The position numbers and the translations under genes were made by a program. The notes under the pieces were generated by a model, which was not told where the DNA came from, searched no databases, and was given only the letters and a program-made list of their open reading frames with translations. DNA of 64,000 nt from DASXZH01 sp963829965. GTDB taxonomy: Bacteria; Armatimonadota; Fimbriimonadia; Fimbriimonadales; Fimbriimonadaceae. This document shows, in pieces, positions 28,006-37,229 of this stretch. Within the stretch, counting starts at the first letter, position 1; every line of letters starts with the position of its first letter. Location: positions 62,001 to 126,000 of the forward strand of contig CAWHLK010000023.1 in the NCBI GenBank assembly GCA_963829965.1. The letters are read 5' to 3'.

Positions 28006-29002
28006 CTCATTGATCGCTTCTTCGTAAACATCCTTGATTTGTTCGGTAACTGCGGGCCAGGAGTAGCGGGCCATGTATTTCTCGGAGACCGATGAGGGCT
28101 GCCGTCCAGATTTGAAGACTTGGGATACGGCATTGCTTATCGCCTCCACATTGTTGGGATCCACGTACGCGGCGTCGTTCCCGTAAATCAAATTCGCACC
28201 CCAGGTGTTGCTGATTACGAGGGAGCATCGTGCGACAAGCGCCTCCAATGCGACAAGGCCGAAGACTTCGTTTTGAGAGGGAAGGCAAAAGGTTGTAGAG
28301 GCTGCATAAGCAGCCGGAAAAAGCGGGTCTTCATACTCGATGGGTTCGAGCATGCGAACGGTTGGGCTCTCGTGCCGCTTACACTGGTCGTAATAGTCAT
28401 TCTCTTGCGGAGCCCCGATGCACACGAGAGGGACATTGGCTTGCTTGCAAGCCAGTATCAGATTCAACTGGTTCTTGCGCCGATTGACCATGCCGCAATG
28501 GAGCACGAAATCCTCTTTGATGTCATAGTGGTCGCGAAAAAGGGTTGCTTCCCCATGGGCGAAACGCGATTCCACGCCGTGAGGGACCTGTCGGATACGG
28601 CGGTCATCGATGCCAAAAAAGGCTTGGATCAAATCTTGGTCCTTTGGCGACGTGGCAATAATGCGTTGGGTGTGCCTTAGCAGCCGTACCAGGAGCCGCG
28701 GGTAAGTGTTGGAGAGCCTTTTTCTAACCGCGCGAATTCTCTCTCCCGCCACGGAACGGTGGGTTCCAAATATTGGGGACCAAACGATAGGAATCCGGTT
28801 TTGAGCTGCGAACTCTGCAACGCTCCAATGGGATTCAAAGCAGCCGTAGAAATGGACCACGTCCCCCAGCTTTCGAGTTAGGGGAGTTACGAAATCGACT
28901 TCGCAACCCAATTCTCAAGTGCTCGGCTGTTTTGTCGGCGAGAACTTCCGTGCCTCCCCTCACCAGGTTGCTGCCCGGGCGCAGCACAAGGGAGACTTTC
29001 AT
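27988..29002 (-). CDS. GT4-type glycosyltransferase (frameshifted at N-terminus)
   Basis: A GT-B transferase of about 337 residues. The main frame covers IGCEVDFVTP to the end, with HGMVNRRKNQLNLILACKQA and LPSQNEVFGLVALEALVARC, the C-terminal nucleotide-sugar site. The first ~30 residues are in another frame from ATG 29002: MKVSLVLRPGSNLVRGGTEV, a normal GT4 N-terminus with the GG-T/E loop. One extra A near 28911-28916 separates the halves. Upstream, 85 bases separate it from the divergent CPBP gene. The three transferases at 26-29 kb probably serve the same pathway. Confidence 0.8.
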
Positions 29003-29086
29003 AGGCTGAGGGTACCCGGGGCTTCAGAGAAGTTCAAAACAGACTTTTAACCGAACCCGTTCGCCAACCGTTCGTAATTCCCTATC

Positions 29087-30517
29087 TTGGCCGCCATTCC
29101 TCCTCCCGCTCTGAATCAACCCCTCGTTGGTGAGGAAGCCCGGCGCCCCATGGCTTGGACGACACTTTTCATTTTGGTTGGAATGATGGTTACCCTAACC
29201 GTTGCCGGCTATCTCGGCGAGGGCAACTCCCTGAAGAACAGCCTGGAAGAAGCCGAGATGAAGGTCCACCAACATGCAGTTCACGTTGCGGAGTTGGAGT
29301 CTGCCGAAGGCAACTTCAAGATGCCGAAGTTGACCTTGGCGGATTCGATTATCAGACAGGCATCAAAGATTGTTCTTGACGCGAAGCAGCCTGCAGCGTC
29401 GTCCCCCAAGCCGTCCGATCAAGAGCGTGCTCGTATGCAACTGGAATCCGCGAAGCTCAGCGTTGCTGCCGACTATGAGGCGGGCAAAGCCATCCCGGCG
29501 GACGAGCTGCAGGCCATTGGCGCTCTCGGTGATCCTAACTTTGCCAAAATATACCGCGCAAAAAAGCTGGCGCCTCAGGATGCCAAGCTTCTCATCGCCC
29601 AATTGCCAAACGAGCCCAGCGTTGAAGTTCTCGCAAAGATTCACGCGCTCAAAAAATCGGGGGTAAAGAATCCTTATCTGGCTGTCATCGGCCATCAAAC
29701 CTTGCAAATCTCGCTCATTGTAGGTGCGATTGTGGTTTTGTTGATCGGCGCGGGTGTCACTCTGTGGATCGCTTTCTTTGCATTTAGGATGAATGGTTGG
29801 GCGATTCCGCTCGGGCACCCCGCTATGCCGATGACCATGGCGAGTTCCGAGCGCTTTGCCCTTCGGGCCGTGCAGTTGCTTGTGTTGTTTATTGGCATTC
29901 AGGTCCTTGCAGGGGCTCTCTACGCAAAGCAGTTGATCACTGAAGATGTTGCCGAGCTGATCGCTACCGCAGGCATTGTTTTGATGTTGATTGGCCTAAG
30001 CCGCGTCGCCATCGATGGCAAGAGGATCTCTCTGGCTTCCATCGGATGGAACCGGGAACGCCTCGGCGCAAATATTCTATGGGGGCTTGGAGGAGCAGTG
30101 GCAAACGCTCCCCTATTGTTGTTTCTGGCCTTCGTCTCGGATTTGATCTTTGGCTGGCTGCCGACACATCCGCACCCCGTACAGGTAGAGCTGGGCTCTG
30201 CTCACCGGTTCTTGACCGTTCTCTTGATTTCCATCTCCGCGTCCGTCGGTGCGCCGATCTTCGAGGAGAGCCTGTTCCGAGGCATTCTTCTTCCTGCAAT
30301 TTCGACCCGCTTTCGAAGCGCTGTCGTTGGGATATTGCTCTCCAGCTTTATGTTTGCGGCTCTTCATCCCACGGGACCTCCGGAATGGTTGCCTTTGGCG
30401 GGAATTGGCGCAGTCAGCGCCTGTCTGAGCTACCAAACGCGGTCGATTGTTCCGTCGGTGGTCATGCATGCCGCCCATAACCTTGCCGCTTTGCTCATCG
30501 CTTTGGCCTGGAATTAG
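29087..30517 (+). CDS. CPBP-family intramembrane metalloprotease
   Basis: A 476-residue membrane protein. The N-terminal half has one membrane helix (about residues 24-45) and a long soluble, partly helical region. The C-terminal half has about seven helices and the CPBP (Abi/CAAX-like) signature: EESLFRGILLP (about residue 403), FAALHP (about 430) and HAAHNLAALL (about 463), which carry the metal-binding Glu and His residues. Members act as CAAX-type or site-2-like proteases; the substrate is unknown. The TTG at 29087 is used because no ATG precedes the N-terminal helix; ATG at 29150 (MAWTTL) is an alternative. The stop overlaps the convergent SpoIIM gene. Confidence 0.82.
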   Translation: MAAIPPPALNQPLVGEEARRPMAWTTLFILVGMMVTLTVAGYLGEGNSLKNSLEEAEMKVHQHAVHVAELESAEGNFKMPKLTLADSIIRQASKIVLDAKQPAASSPKPSDQERARMQLESAKLSVAADYEAGKAIPADELQAIGALGDPNFAKIYRAKKLAPQDAKLLIAQLPNEPSVEVLAKIHALKKSGVKNPYLAVIGHQTLQISLIVGAIVVLLIGAGVTLWIAFFAFRMNGWAIPLGHPAMPMTMASSERFALRAVQLLVLFIGIQVLAGALYAKQLITEDVAELIATAGIVLMLIGLSRVAIDGKRISLASIGWNRERLGANILWGLGGAVANAPLLLFLAFVSDLIFGWLPTHPHPVQVELGSAHRFLTVLLISISASVGAPIFEESLFRGILLPAISTRFRSAVVGILLSSFMFAALHPTGPPEWLPLAGIGAVSACLSYQTRSIVPSVVMHAAHNLAALLIALAWN

Positions 30518-31488
30518 GCTTCTGCAAGGCTCTTGGGCTCTCGGGCAAAACCAAGCCAGAAAGTGGTCCACGCAAGCACCGCGAAGATCGCGAAGCCGAT
30601 CTTGAAATAGAGCGGAACATTCGGATTGAAGCTGATAAAGCCCTCGACCGGTGCGGCCATAAACATCATCACAACGGACGTGCACAAAACGACGAGTGCG
30701 TCCTTTCCTGCATCGCGCAGCGCATCTCGGCGCTTCTTTCTCCCTGGCACAATGAGAGCCCAGCCAAGTTGGTAGCCTGCCGCGCCGGCGAGAACCATTC
30801 CGCTCAACTCGGTAACGCCGTGGGGCAGGATGCTGCTTAAGAGAAAAGGCACGCCGTGAACAGTATTCATTTCATAGGCTAGGGAGCCCATCATGGATCC
30901 GTTCTGCCAGAGCATTGCCGCCGAGCCCACGCCGAAGGTGCCGGCCCCCACCGCTGCCATGATGATTGAAACGAAAGGGTTATGGCTCGCATAGAAGCTT
31001 GCCATCGTGCTGGACTCGTCCACATCCCGAGGCTCGAACTTCATCGTCTTCCACTTATCGAAAAGCGGCTTCTCGGGGCCGGCAATCGCGCTTCTAAGTT
31101 CGGGAGATTGACCGCAGCAAATGAATGAGAATCCAACGCCGAGTAAGAAGGTTAACGCACTGGCCAACACGAAGACTTTCATCTTGCGAACCGTTTGTGC
31201 GGCAAGCGACACGGCATCGACGATCGAAGCAAAAAAGGAAGTTCGCTTGGGGCGATAGAGGCAGGAATAGCATCGGGCTACCAAGTCGTTCAAGAAACCG
31301 ATGACCTGCAGGTTATTGGACCGCGTTCTAACCAAAGCGAGATCGGACGAACAGTTCCGGTAGAGCCGGATAATTTCCTGAAGCTCGTCCGGTGTCAGGT
31401 TCTTCGGGCTGACGTCTGCCTTCTCGACCAACTGGCTAAGGCGTTGCCAATCGGGGGTCCGAGATTCAATGAAGGCGACTTCGTTCAA
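30514..31488 (-). CDS. SpoIIM-family membrane protein
   Basis: A 324-residue SpoIIM-domain protein. It has a soluble helical N-terminus (residues 1-95), then five or six membrane helices with the family features FICCGQSPELR, HNPFVSIIMAAVGAGTFGVG and LPHGVTELSGMVLAGAAGYQ. The PHG-x-x-E segment is diagnostic. Outside sporulating Firmicutes such proteins usually accompany membrane-remodelling or RDD/CPBP genes, and the role is unknown. It lies 2 bases after hisI in the same direction, so the two are probably co-transcribed. It converges with the CPBP protease gene by a 4-base overlap. Confidence 0.85.
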   Translation of the reverse strand: MNEVAFIESRTPDWQRLSQLVEKADVSPKNLTPDELQEIIRLYRNCSSDLALVRTRSNNLQVIGFLNDLVARCYSCLYRPKRTSFFASIVDAVSLAAQTVRKMKVFVLASALTFLLGVGFSFICCGQSPELRSAIAGPEKPLFDKWKTMKFEPRDVDESSTMASFYASHNPFVSIIMAAVGAGTFGVGSAAMLWQNGSMMGSLAYEMNTVHGVPFLLSSILPHGVTELSGMVLAGAAGYQLGWALIVPGRKKRRDALRDAGKDALVVLCTSVVMMFMAAPVEGFISFNPNVPLYFKIGFAIFAVLAWTTFWLGFAREPKSLAEA

Positions 31489-31490
31489 GG

Positions 31491-31850
31491 CTACTCTTCG
31501 ATTTTTTCTGCGTTTAAGTTGAGGACGTCGCCGTCCACATCTCTAAAAAAACAGCTTCGGTAGTTCTCGTGACATGCCGCCCCGTCCTGGGTGACCTGGA
31601 TCAGCAAGGCGTCCTTATCGCAATCGACAGACACTTTGTGGACGTGCTGCAAGTGGCCGCTTGTTTCTCCCTTGACCCAAAAGCTCTGCCTTGAGCGGCT
31701 CCAGTAGGTGCAGAGACCGGTGTCAATGGTTTTTTGCAGGGATTCCCGGTTCATCCACGCCATCATAAGAACCTGGCCGTTCTCTTTGTCTTGGATAATC
31801 GCGGGGATGAGTCCGTTTTGGTCGTATTTGAAGTCGTCAATAACGGACAT
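31491..31850 (-). CDS. hisI: Phosphoribosyl-AMP cyclohydrolase
   Basis: A 119-residue HisI, which opens the purine ring of phosphoribosyl-AMP in the third step of histidine synthesis. Visible family residues: LIPAIIQDKENGQVLMMAWM, YWSRSRQSFWVKGETSGH (substrate loop) and the zinc motifs VDCDKDALLIQV and CHENYRSCFF. It lacks the HisE domain, so it is the monofunctional form. No other his gene is nearby. It is divergent from the GT39 gene (98 bases apart) and followed closely by spoIIM. Confidence 0.95.
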   Translation of the reverse strand: MSVIDDFKYDQNGLIPAIIQDKENGQVLMMAWMNRESLQKTIDTGLCTYWSRSRQSFWVKGETSGHLQHVHKVSVDCDKDALLIQVTQDGAACHENYRSCFFRDVDGDVLNLNAEKIEE

Positions 31851-31948
31851 AAGAGAGATTCTACCGCCGGGACTACTAAGCGAGCCGGAACATGGACTGA
31901 GGAGACCAAGGCTTTGCTACCCTGGACGGGATACACTTCTGTTAAGGA

Positions 31949-33493
31949 ATGGCCGCCAGCACCCAAAACAATCGAAAGTCGTTCCTTATCGCCCTTGGTC
32001 TCGGTTCTTTGCCCTTGATGGGGTTTTGGCTTTACGGCCTTTTTGACCTGGACGAGGGGTATTACGGGGCGGTTGTTGCCGAAATGAACCGCCGAGGCGA
32101 ATGGATAACCCCCTACTTCAACGGCAAGCCCTGGTTCGAAAAGCCGATTTTGCTCTATTGGTTCGCGAAGCCTTCGGTGCTGATCTTTGGGCAAGCGGTA
32201 GGCCCACGGCTGCCTTCTGTTTTGGCTACCATTGGCCTGCTTGCCCTTTGCGGGGGCTTTTTGAGAAAGCGGGTTAGCTTCGCGGCCGGTCAGTGGGGGA
32301 TGCTCATGCTGGGCACGAGCCTGCTCGTCATTGGAATTGGGCGGATGATGATTACCGACGCCCTTCTGGACCTTTGCATTTGCGGCGCGTTCCTCTCCTT
32401 TTACGAATCTTTGGTGGGGAAGCGGGCTTGGCGGCTGATGACCGCGTTTTGCCTTGGACTTGCGGTTCTGGCTAAGGGGCCGGTTTCGCTTCCTCTGTTT
32501 CTTGCCGTTGCAATTTGGACCTATGTGGCCGAGCGCGATTTGAGGCCGGTTTTCAAGGGCTGGTGGCAGCTGGGCGTCCTTATTCTTGCGGCGACCACCG
32601 CGCTCTGGTACGTGCCAGCCTATTTGGAAAACGGGCAGGTTTTCGTTCAGAAGTTCTTTGTCGAGCAGAATCTGCAGCGGTTTGGCGGAGGGGACGAGGC
32701 GCATAAGGTGCCGATTCTGGCTTGGCCGATTTACTATCCGGTGATCCTGTTTGTTGGACTGTTGCCTTGGTCGATCTGGGTTTTTAAGCCGCTCAAGGCG
32801 GCTCTGCAGCTTCAGACAGGCCCGTTCCCGCGCTATCTTGCCCGTTGGGCGATGGTGATTTTGATTTTCTTCACCATCAGCGGCACGAAGCTTCCGCACT
32901 ACATTCTGCCTGCCGTTCCACCGCTCATGATGATCTTGGCGATCCAGTGGGCGGAGATGCGCCCTGCCCGGTGGCCGGCGGCAGCGGCGGTTTCTGTTGG
33001 CTATTTTGCCTTGGCGAACGTGGTGTTCATCGCTTGGTTCCGGTTGGGAGGATTTGCGGAGCTTGACCGGGATGCGCGGTTGGTGAATCAGGTAGTCACT
33101 TGGCGAGGGACTCTGTTTACCTATGAACTTGCCCGGGTCGCGAACGGAAAGGGGCTCAGCCTCAATGAAACCAGCAACCCTTCTCTTGGTTTCTATTTGG
33201 ATTCCCGGCGGATTGAGTTTGCCGATACTTCCAGCCTTCCGGAGTTGGAGCAAGACCTGAGGGGCGTGAAAGGGGACATTTTTGTGCTTTCCCGGCCAGG
33301 CCGGCTTAGCGACTCTGACTTGGCGGCGCTGCAAAAAATGGGGGACCGATTTGTGAGGTGGCCGGATCAGCGGATCGGCTCCAAATATATGCTGTACGAA
33401 GTGGTTCCAAGCGCGGCCGCGCCGACAAAACAAAAAGGGCAACCTCAAAAGGTTGCCCCTGAAACCGAACCGGTGCGGATTACTTCTTCTTAG
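31949..33493 (+). CDS. GT39-type (ArnT-like) membrane glycosyltransferase
   Basis: A 514-residue polytopic enzyme with about ten membrane helices and a soluble C-terminus. The N-terminal loop LFDLDEGYYGAVVAEMNRRG has the acidic catalytic motif of ArnT/PMT enzymes, followed by WITPYFNGKPWFEKPILLYW, a hallmark of the family. Such enzymes move sugars from polyprenyl-phosphate carriers to lipid A, proteins or glycans outside the membrane. GGAATG with AAGGA just upstream supports the ATG at 31949. The C-terminal ~20 codons overlap the terminator and stop of the convergent small gene. Confidence 0.88.
   Translation: MAASTQNNRKSFLIALGLGSLPLMGFWLYGLFDLDEGYYGAVVAEMNRRGEWITPYFNGKPWFEKPILLYWFAKPSVLIFGQAVGPRLPSVLATIGLLALCGGFLRKRVSFAAGQWGMLMLGTSLLVIGIGRMMITDALLDLCICGAFLSFYESLVGKRAWRLMTAFCLGLAVLAKGPVSLPLFLAVAIWTYVAERDLRPVFKGWWQLGVLILAATTALWYVPAYLENGQVFVQKFFVEQNLQRFGGGDEAHKVPILAWPIYYPVILFVGLLPWSIWVFKPLKAALQLQTGPFPRYLARWAMVILIFFTISGTKLPHYILPAVPPLMMILAIQWAEMRPARWPAAAAVSVGYFALANVVFIAWFRLGGFAELDRDARLVNQVVTWRGTLFTYELARVANGKGLSLNETSNPSLGFYLDSRRIEFADTSSLPELEQDLRGVKGDIFVLSRPGRLSDSDLAALQKMGDRFVRWPDQRIGSKYMLYEVVPSAAAPTKQKGQPQKVAPETEPVRITSS
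33430..33460 (-). terminator. Rho-independent terminator inside the GT39 3' end
   Basis: Minus strand: GGGCAACCT (33450-33458) pairs perfectly with AGGTTGCCC (33437-33445) around a TTTG loop and is followed by TTTTTGTTTTG. It ends the small cysteine-motif gene (33480-33704) and lies within the convergent GT39 coding sequence. Confidence 0.8.
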
Positions 33494-33704
33494 CGTTCAT
33501 CTTGCAGCCGGAGCAGCAATAGTAAGTCTTGCCTTTGATTTTGACCGGTATGGTGTCCATCTTGGTCTTTTTCGTGGAAAGCGTCATCTTGCAAGCGGGG
33601 CACGTGGGCGCGGCAGCAGCTTTCTTCTTCTGGCCTGCAAAACCGGCGGTGGAGAGGAGGCTTAGCGCGAGGACCGCTACGGCAATCCGGGTGATTTTGT
33701 TCAT
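33480..33704 (-). CDS. Small secreted cysteine-rich (YHS/TRASH-like) protein
   Basis: A 74-residue exported protein: MNKITRIAVAVLALSLLSTA is a signal peptide (cleavage near AGFAGQ). It is followed by a Lys/Ala stretch and two cysteine motifs, CPACKM and YYCCSGCKM, 31 residues apart. The arrangement C-x2-C ... C-C-x2-C resembles TRASH/YHS or rubredoxin-like metal-binding folds, so it probably binds a transition metal in the periplasm. The ATG at 33704 has GGAG about 13 bases upstream. Its terminator follows immediately. The metal and role are not known. Confidence 0.7.
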   Translation of the reverse strand: MNKITRIAVAVLALSLLSTAGFAGQKKKAAAAPTCPACKMTLSTKKTKMDTIPVKIKGKTYYCCSGCKMNAKKK

Positions 33705-33806
33705 CTTAAGTAATTGCTCCTTATGGGTTGCCGGTAGCGCCCGGCCACGAATTGGATTGTATCCTAAAATTGCGGGGTACTTCTGCCCATCCATTCAAAT
33801 ATTCCA

Positions 33807-34488
33807 CTAAAGCCGAACGTGCGGAGCAATTTGGGCGTACTTTTTCTCTCCGATTCCCCCTACGTCTCTGAGCTGCTCGATGCTTGTAAAGCCACCGTGG
33901 GACGAGCGATAGTCCAGGATTCGCTGGGCTGTTGCGGGACCAACCGCCGGCAGCATTTCTAACTGCTCGGCACTTGCCGAATTGAGAGAAACAGAGCCGG
34001 TTAACGGGCCCTTCTTTTTTGTGCCATGCTTCGATTGCCCCCCATCTGCCAGCCCGGGGTCGACAGAATTTCGGATTCTGCACGTCGCCAGTTGTAGGAA
34101 CCCGGATCTGTTCGCCATCCGTTAAAATGGCAGCAAGATTTACATCGGCAAGGTCGGCGTTTTTCTTGGGGCCGCCTGCGGCATGCACGGCGTCCTGAAC
34201 CCGCGACGTAGACAAGAGTTTGTAGACTCCCGGTTGCCGCACCGCGCCAACTACATCCACGACGACTTCCGTCGAAACCACTGGTTTCAACTCGTCCGCG
34301 GAAGAGGAATGGGACCGTGACTTGGACGACGCGGAGCCTTTGTTCGAGTGATAGCTGTATCCGGTTTCGCTACCCGATGGCTGATGTTTAGCGCTGTATC
34401 GATAGCCTGCAACTCCGACACCGATCAACAGCAAGAGAGCCACTGCTAGGTAAGCAAATCGTTCTTTGGGCCCGACTTGAAGAAACAA
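33807..34488 (-). CDS. comEA: ComEA competence DNA-binding protein (frameshifted)
   Basis: A DNA-binding protein of the periplasm that captures transforming DNA and passes it to ComEC. From a TTG at 34488: a membrane anchor (residues 10-28), a Ser-rich linker, then an SLBB domain (VDVVGAVRQPGVYKLLSTSR ... GEQIRVP). After removing one A from AAA near 34073, the frame continues into the helix-hairpin-helix domain SLNSASAEQLEMLPAVGPAT, RILDYRSSHGGFTSIEQL and GIGEKKYAQIAPHVRL. About 226 residues, normal for ComEA. It is separate from comEC (left edge) and directly follows the Ppx-like gene. A sequence error is the likely cause of the break. Confidence 0.85.
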
Positions 34489-34491
34489 CTC

Positions 34492-35409
34492 TTAACTCTC
34501 CGGTGGATAATTCAGTAGACCGTATCGCCATCCTCGTTCGCTGACCAAACAGTCATCAACCTTAAGCGCAAAAAGGTAGCGCTCCAGCAACAGTGCCCCC
34601 AAGTGTACAGTTCGCTCACGCCCAGGTTCAATGCCTGGCACGGCCGCTCTCTCGGAGTCTGTCATGGAGCATAGCCAGCCCGCGGCCCTGGCAACTTCCT
34701 CAAATTCAAGTTTCGAGCCATGCCAAAGACCGGCCTGCCAAGGACCTCCATTCCGGATGCTTGCCAGATTTGCCCCGGTCGCTCCCAGTGCCACGGCTTC
34801 TCCTGCCTGGTTAGGCAGATACTCAAGGCCAATCGCGTCATCGATTAGCCTTGAGATACGTAAGATATCTCCCGGTCCGGCCGGTCTATTGCCAGGGAGC
34901 ATATCGCGTAAGCCCAGCGTGCCTATTGCGAAACTGCGGCCGTACCGGCTTTCCCAATTGCCGTCGAAGTTAACGCCAGTCGCGAGTTCAGTGCTGTGGC
35001 CGCCGACGTCGACCACGGAAATACGAGGTTTGTCTTGAAATAAAGGGTCCTCCGCAACGGAGCGAAACCCGAGTTCCGCCTCCCGCTCGGCGGCAAGAAC
35101 GAAGACCGGTGTGTCTTGTGCTTTGGCTCTTTGTAGAAAGTCATTTGTATTTGTTGCGATTCTTCCCGCCATTGTTATCGCAGCGTTAACATTGCGTGCG
35201 CCATGCAATCTGGCTTCGGAGAAGGCCCTTGCCAACGCATCCAGGGTGTCGCAAATTCCGCGCTCGCTCAGCAGGCGGGTGGTATTTGTACCTTCGCCAA
35301 GGGCGGTAACTGCCGTCGATTCGTAAACTGGAGTCCAATTGTCGTCTTGCCGTGTTGCCACGGTTAGGATCGCAGAATTGGACCCGACGTCCACAACGGC
35401 CCTCGTCAT
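34492..35409 (-). CDS. Ppx/GppA-family phosphatase
   Basis: A 305-residue member of the exopolyphosphatase/GppA actin-fold family. It shows the N-terminal AVVDVGSNSAILTVA (phosphate loop), the central ISVVDVGGHSTELATG and GTLGLRDML. It lacks the C-terminal HD and extra domains of full-length Ppx/GppA, as in the short Ppx type. ATG at 35409 was chosen because it sits directly before the phosphate-loop motif. Substrates are polyphosphate or pppGpp; which one cannot be decided here. It is transcribed in line with comEA, 3 bases ahead of it. Confidence 0.85.
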   Translation of the reverse strand: MTRAVVDVGSNSAILTVATRQDDNWTPVYESTAVTALGEGTNTTRLLSERGICDTLDALARAFSEARLHGARNVNAAITMAGRIATNTNDFLQRAKAQDTPVFVLAAEREAELGFRSVAEDPLFQDKPRISVVDVGGHSTELATGVNFDGNWESRYGRSFAIGTLGLRDMLPGNRPAGPGDILRISRLIDDAIGLEYLPNQAGEAVALGATGANLASIRNGGPWQAGLWHGSKLEFEEVARAAGWLCSMTDSERAAVPGIEPGRERTVHLGALLLERYLFALKVDDCLVSERGWRYGLLNYPPES

Positions 35410-35445
35410 GAAATCGAGTGTACATTGTCCCATCTATCGAACCGT

Positions 35446-35474
35446 TTGGCATTCCTGTCCGATTCTGGTAAGAT
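35446..35474 (+). promoter_or_regulatory. Predicted sigma70-type promoter of the S1 gene
   Basis: TTGGCA (35446-35451), a 17-base spacer and TAAGAT (35469-35474). The preceding TGG makes it an extended -10. It lies about 40 bases upstream of the S1 start codon and reads away from the divergent Ppx-like gene. Confidence 0.5.
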
Positions 35475-35512
35475 TTACTTCTGTTGACAATTCCCGAGAG
35501 TAGTATTCTTAA

Positions 35513-37213
35513 ATGATGACTGACGATACGTTGACGCCAGCAGAAGCCCTCTTGACTTCTGAGCCGGTTGAGGATGCCGGCAAGGCGCCCGAGACCCAAC
35601 CCGCCGCTGAAGAGTCCAATCACGCGGCCTTGTCCAACCATTCCGCTGAACAGGATATTGAAGCGGAACCTGACCCAGCACCCGAGCAACCTGCTGAACC
35701 AGTGACCGCCGAAGCGGAAGCTGCTGAGCCTGAACCTGCGCCGGTTGAGCCGCCCAAGCCCGTTGAGCCGCCGAAGCCTGTTGAGGCCTCTAAGCCGGTT
35801 GAACCCAAGGTGAATGGCGTCCGAGACCGTAGCGAAGACGAACGGCTATTTGAAGCAGCAATGGAAGCGCTGGAGGGCGGCGAAGACGTTGCCCACGAAG
35901 GCCAGTTCAAAAAGCTCGCACGGGGCGATAGGGTCGAAGCCACCGTTATTCAGGTGGATCGAGATCGCGTTTTCGTGGATCTCGGCACAAAATCGGAAGG
36001 CATCGTCCCCCTCGGCGAGTTGACTGAGGAGAATATCGAATCAGCGGTTGACCACGTCAAGGTTGGGGACGTGATCCAAGTTGTCGTCATGCGGCCGGAA
36101 AGCGCCGAAGGCAACCCCCTCGTTTCTAAGAGGCGCGCCGATTTTGAGGATGCGTGGGACCGCATTGAAAGCTCTTTTGCCGAAGGAAAAACTCTTACCG
36201 CACAGGTGATTGACCGTGTGAAGGGCGGACTGGTCGTGGATATCGGCGTGCGCGGATTTGTTCCGGCGACACATGTGGGCGGCGGCAAGCTCCGCAACAT
36301 CGAAAAATTCGTCGGTCAAACGATGAATCTAAAGATCATCGAGATTGATCGCGAGCGCAAAAAGGTCGTTCTCTCCAACCGGCAGGCCGAGGAAGAGAAG
36401 CGGGCAAGCGCAAAAGATGAGATTTTCAAAAACGTCAGCCCCGGAGATGTGCTGGAAGGCACGGTTCGCCGGCTGACCGATTACGGAGCGTTCGTGGACT
36501 TGGGGGGAGTGGACGGATTGCTGCACATCAGCGAAATGAGCTGGATGCGGATCAATCATCCCAAGGAAATGTTCCGGGAAGGTCAAAAAATAAAGGTGAT
36601 GGTGCTGCGGCTCGATGCGGGCGCAGGCAAAATAAGCTTGGGCCACCGTCAAGTCTTGCCCGATCCTTGGAATCTTATCAAGGACAACTACTCTGTTGGC
36701 CAGCGGTTTAACACTAAGATCAGCCGACTCGTTATGAGCGGGGCGTTTGTGAAGCTGCCCGAAGGCGCAGAGGCGTTCATCCCGCTTAGTGAAATGTCCA
36801 CACGCAGAATCAAAAGGCCGGAAGATGTGGCCGAAGAAGGGCAGGATATCGAAGTGCAGATCATCGATCTACGCACCGAAGATCGCCGGATGGTCCTCAG
36901 CATGCGAGCTACTGGTTCTAATGTGGACGCAGGCCGAACTAGTTCGCCAACCACGGCGCCATCGTATGACGATGATGATCGGGGCGGGAAGCGCGGAAAG
37001 AAGGGTGGCAAGAAGGGTAAGGGCGGACGTCGTGGCGGCGAGGACGATATGGAAGATATCGTTGGCCGGCGCGGTTATGCAACCGGCGGTGCAACCATCG
37101 GCGAGCGTTTGGGCCTTCTGAAGGGTTTTGATCTTGGTCGGGACGAAGACGAAGAGGATGCCATCGAGCCGACGGCTGCTGCAGAGCCCGAAGAGGAAGT
37201 GGCAGAGGAGTAG
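35513..37213 (+). CDS. rpsA: 30S ribosomal protein S1
   Basis: A 566-residue S1 protein, which binds mRNA on the small subunit and helps initiation. After an acidic Pro/Glu/Ala-rich extension (residues 1-120, with PKPVEPPKPVE-type repeats) there are four S1/OB domains. These start near residues 138 (GDRVEATVIQVDRDRVFVDL), 222 (KTLTAQVIDRVKGGLVVDIG), 308 (GDVLEGTVRRLTDYGAFVDL) and 395 (GQRFNTKISRLVMSGAFVKL). The tail is Lys/Gly-rich (KRGKKGGKKGKGG). Four S1 domains rather than six is the form seen in many non-proteobacterial lineages. It is followed 16 bases later by coaE. Confidence 0.92.
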   Translation: MMTDDTLTPAEALLTSEPVEDAGKAPETQPAAEESNHAALSNHSAEQDIEAEPDPAPEQPAEPVTAEAEAAEPEPAPVEPPKPVEPPKPVEASKPVEPKVNGVRDRSEDERLFEAAMEALEGGEDVAHEGQFKKLARGDRVEATVIQVDRDRVFVDLGTKSEGIVPLGELTEENIESAVDHVKVGDVIQVVVMRPESAEGNPLVSKRRADFEDAWDRIESSFAEGKTLTAQVIDRVKGGLVVDIGVRGFVPATHVGGGKLRNIEKFVGQTMNLKIIEIDRERKKVVLSNRQAEEEKRASAKDEIFKNVSPGDVLEGTVRRLTDYGAFVDLGGVDGLLHISEMSWMRINHPKEMFREGQKIKVMVLRLDAGAGKISLGHRQVLPDPWNLIKDNYSVGQRFNTKISRLVMSGAFVKLPEGAEAFIPLSEMSTRRIKRPEDVAEEGQDIEVQIIDLRTEDRRMVLSMRATGSNVDAGRTSSPTTAPSYDDDDRGGKRGKKGGKKGKGGRRGGEDDMEDIVGRRGYATGGATIGERLGLLKGFDLGRDEDEEDAIEPTAAAEPEEEVAEE

Positions 37214-37229
37214 TTCCGGGCTGATCCGG

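Noticed and set aside
31763..33448. A long minus-strand reading frame (about 560 codons) opposite the GT39 gene
   Set aside because: It is an antisense frame rich in Arg, Pro, Gln and His with no domain, lying exactly over a convincing membrane glycosyltransferase.
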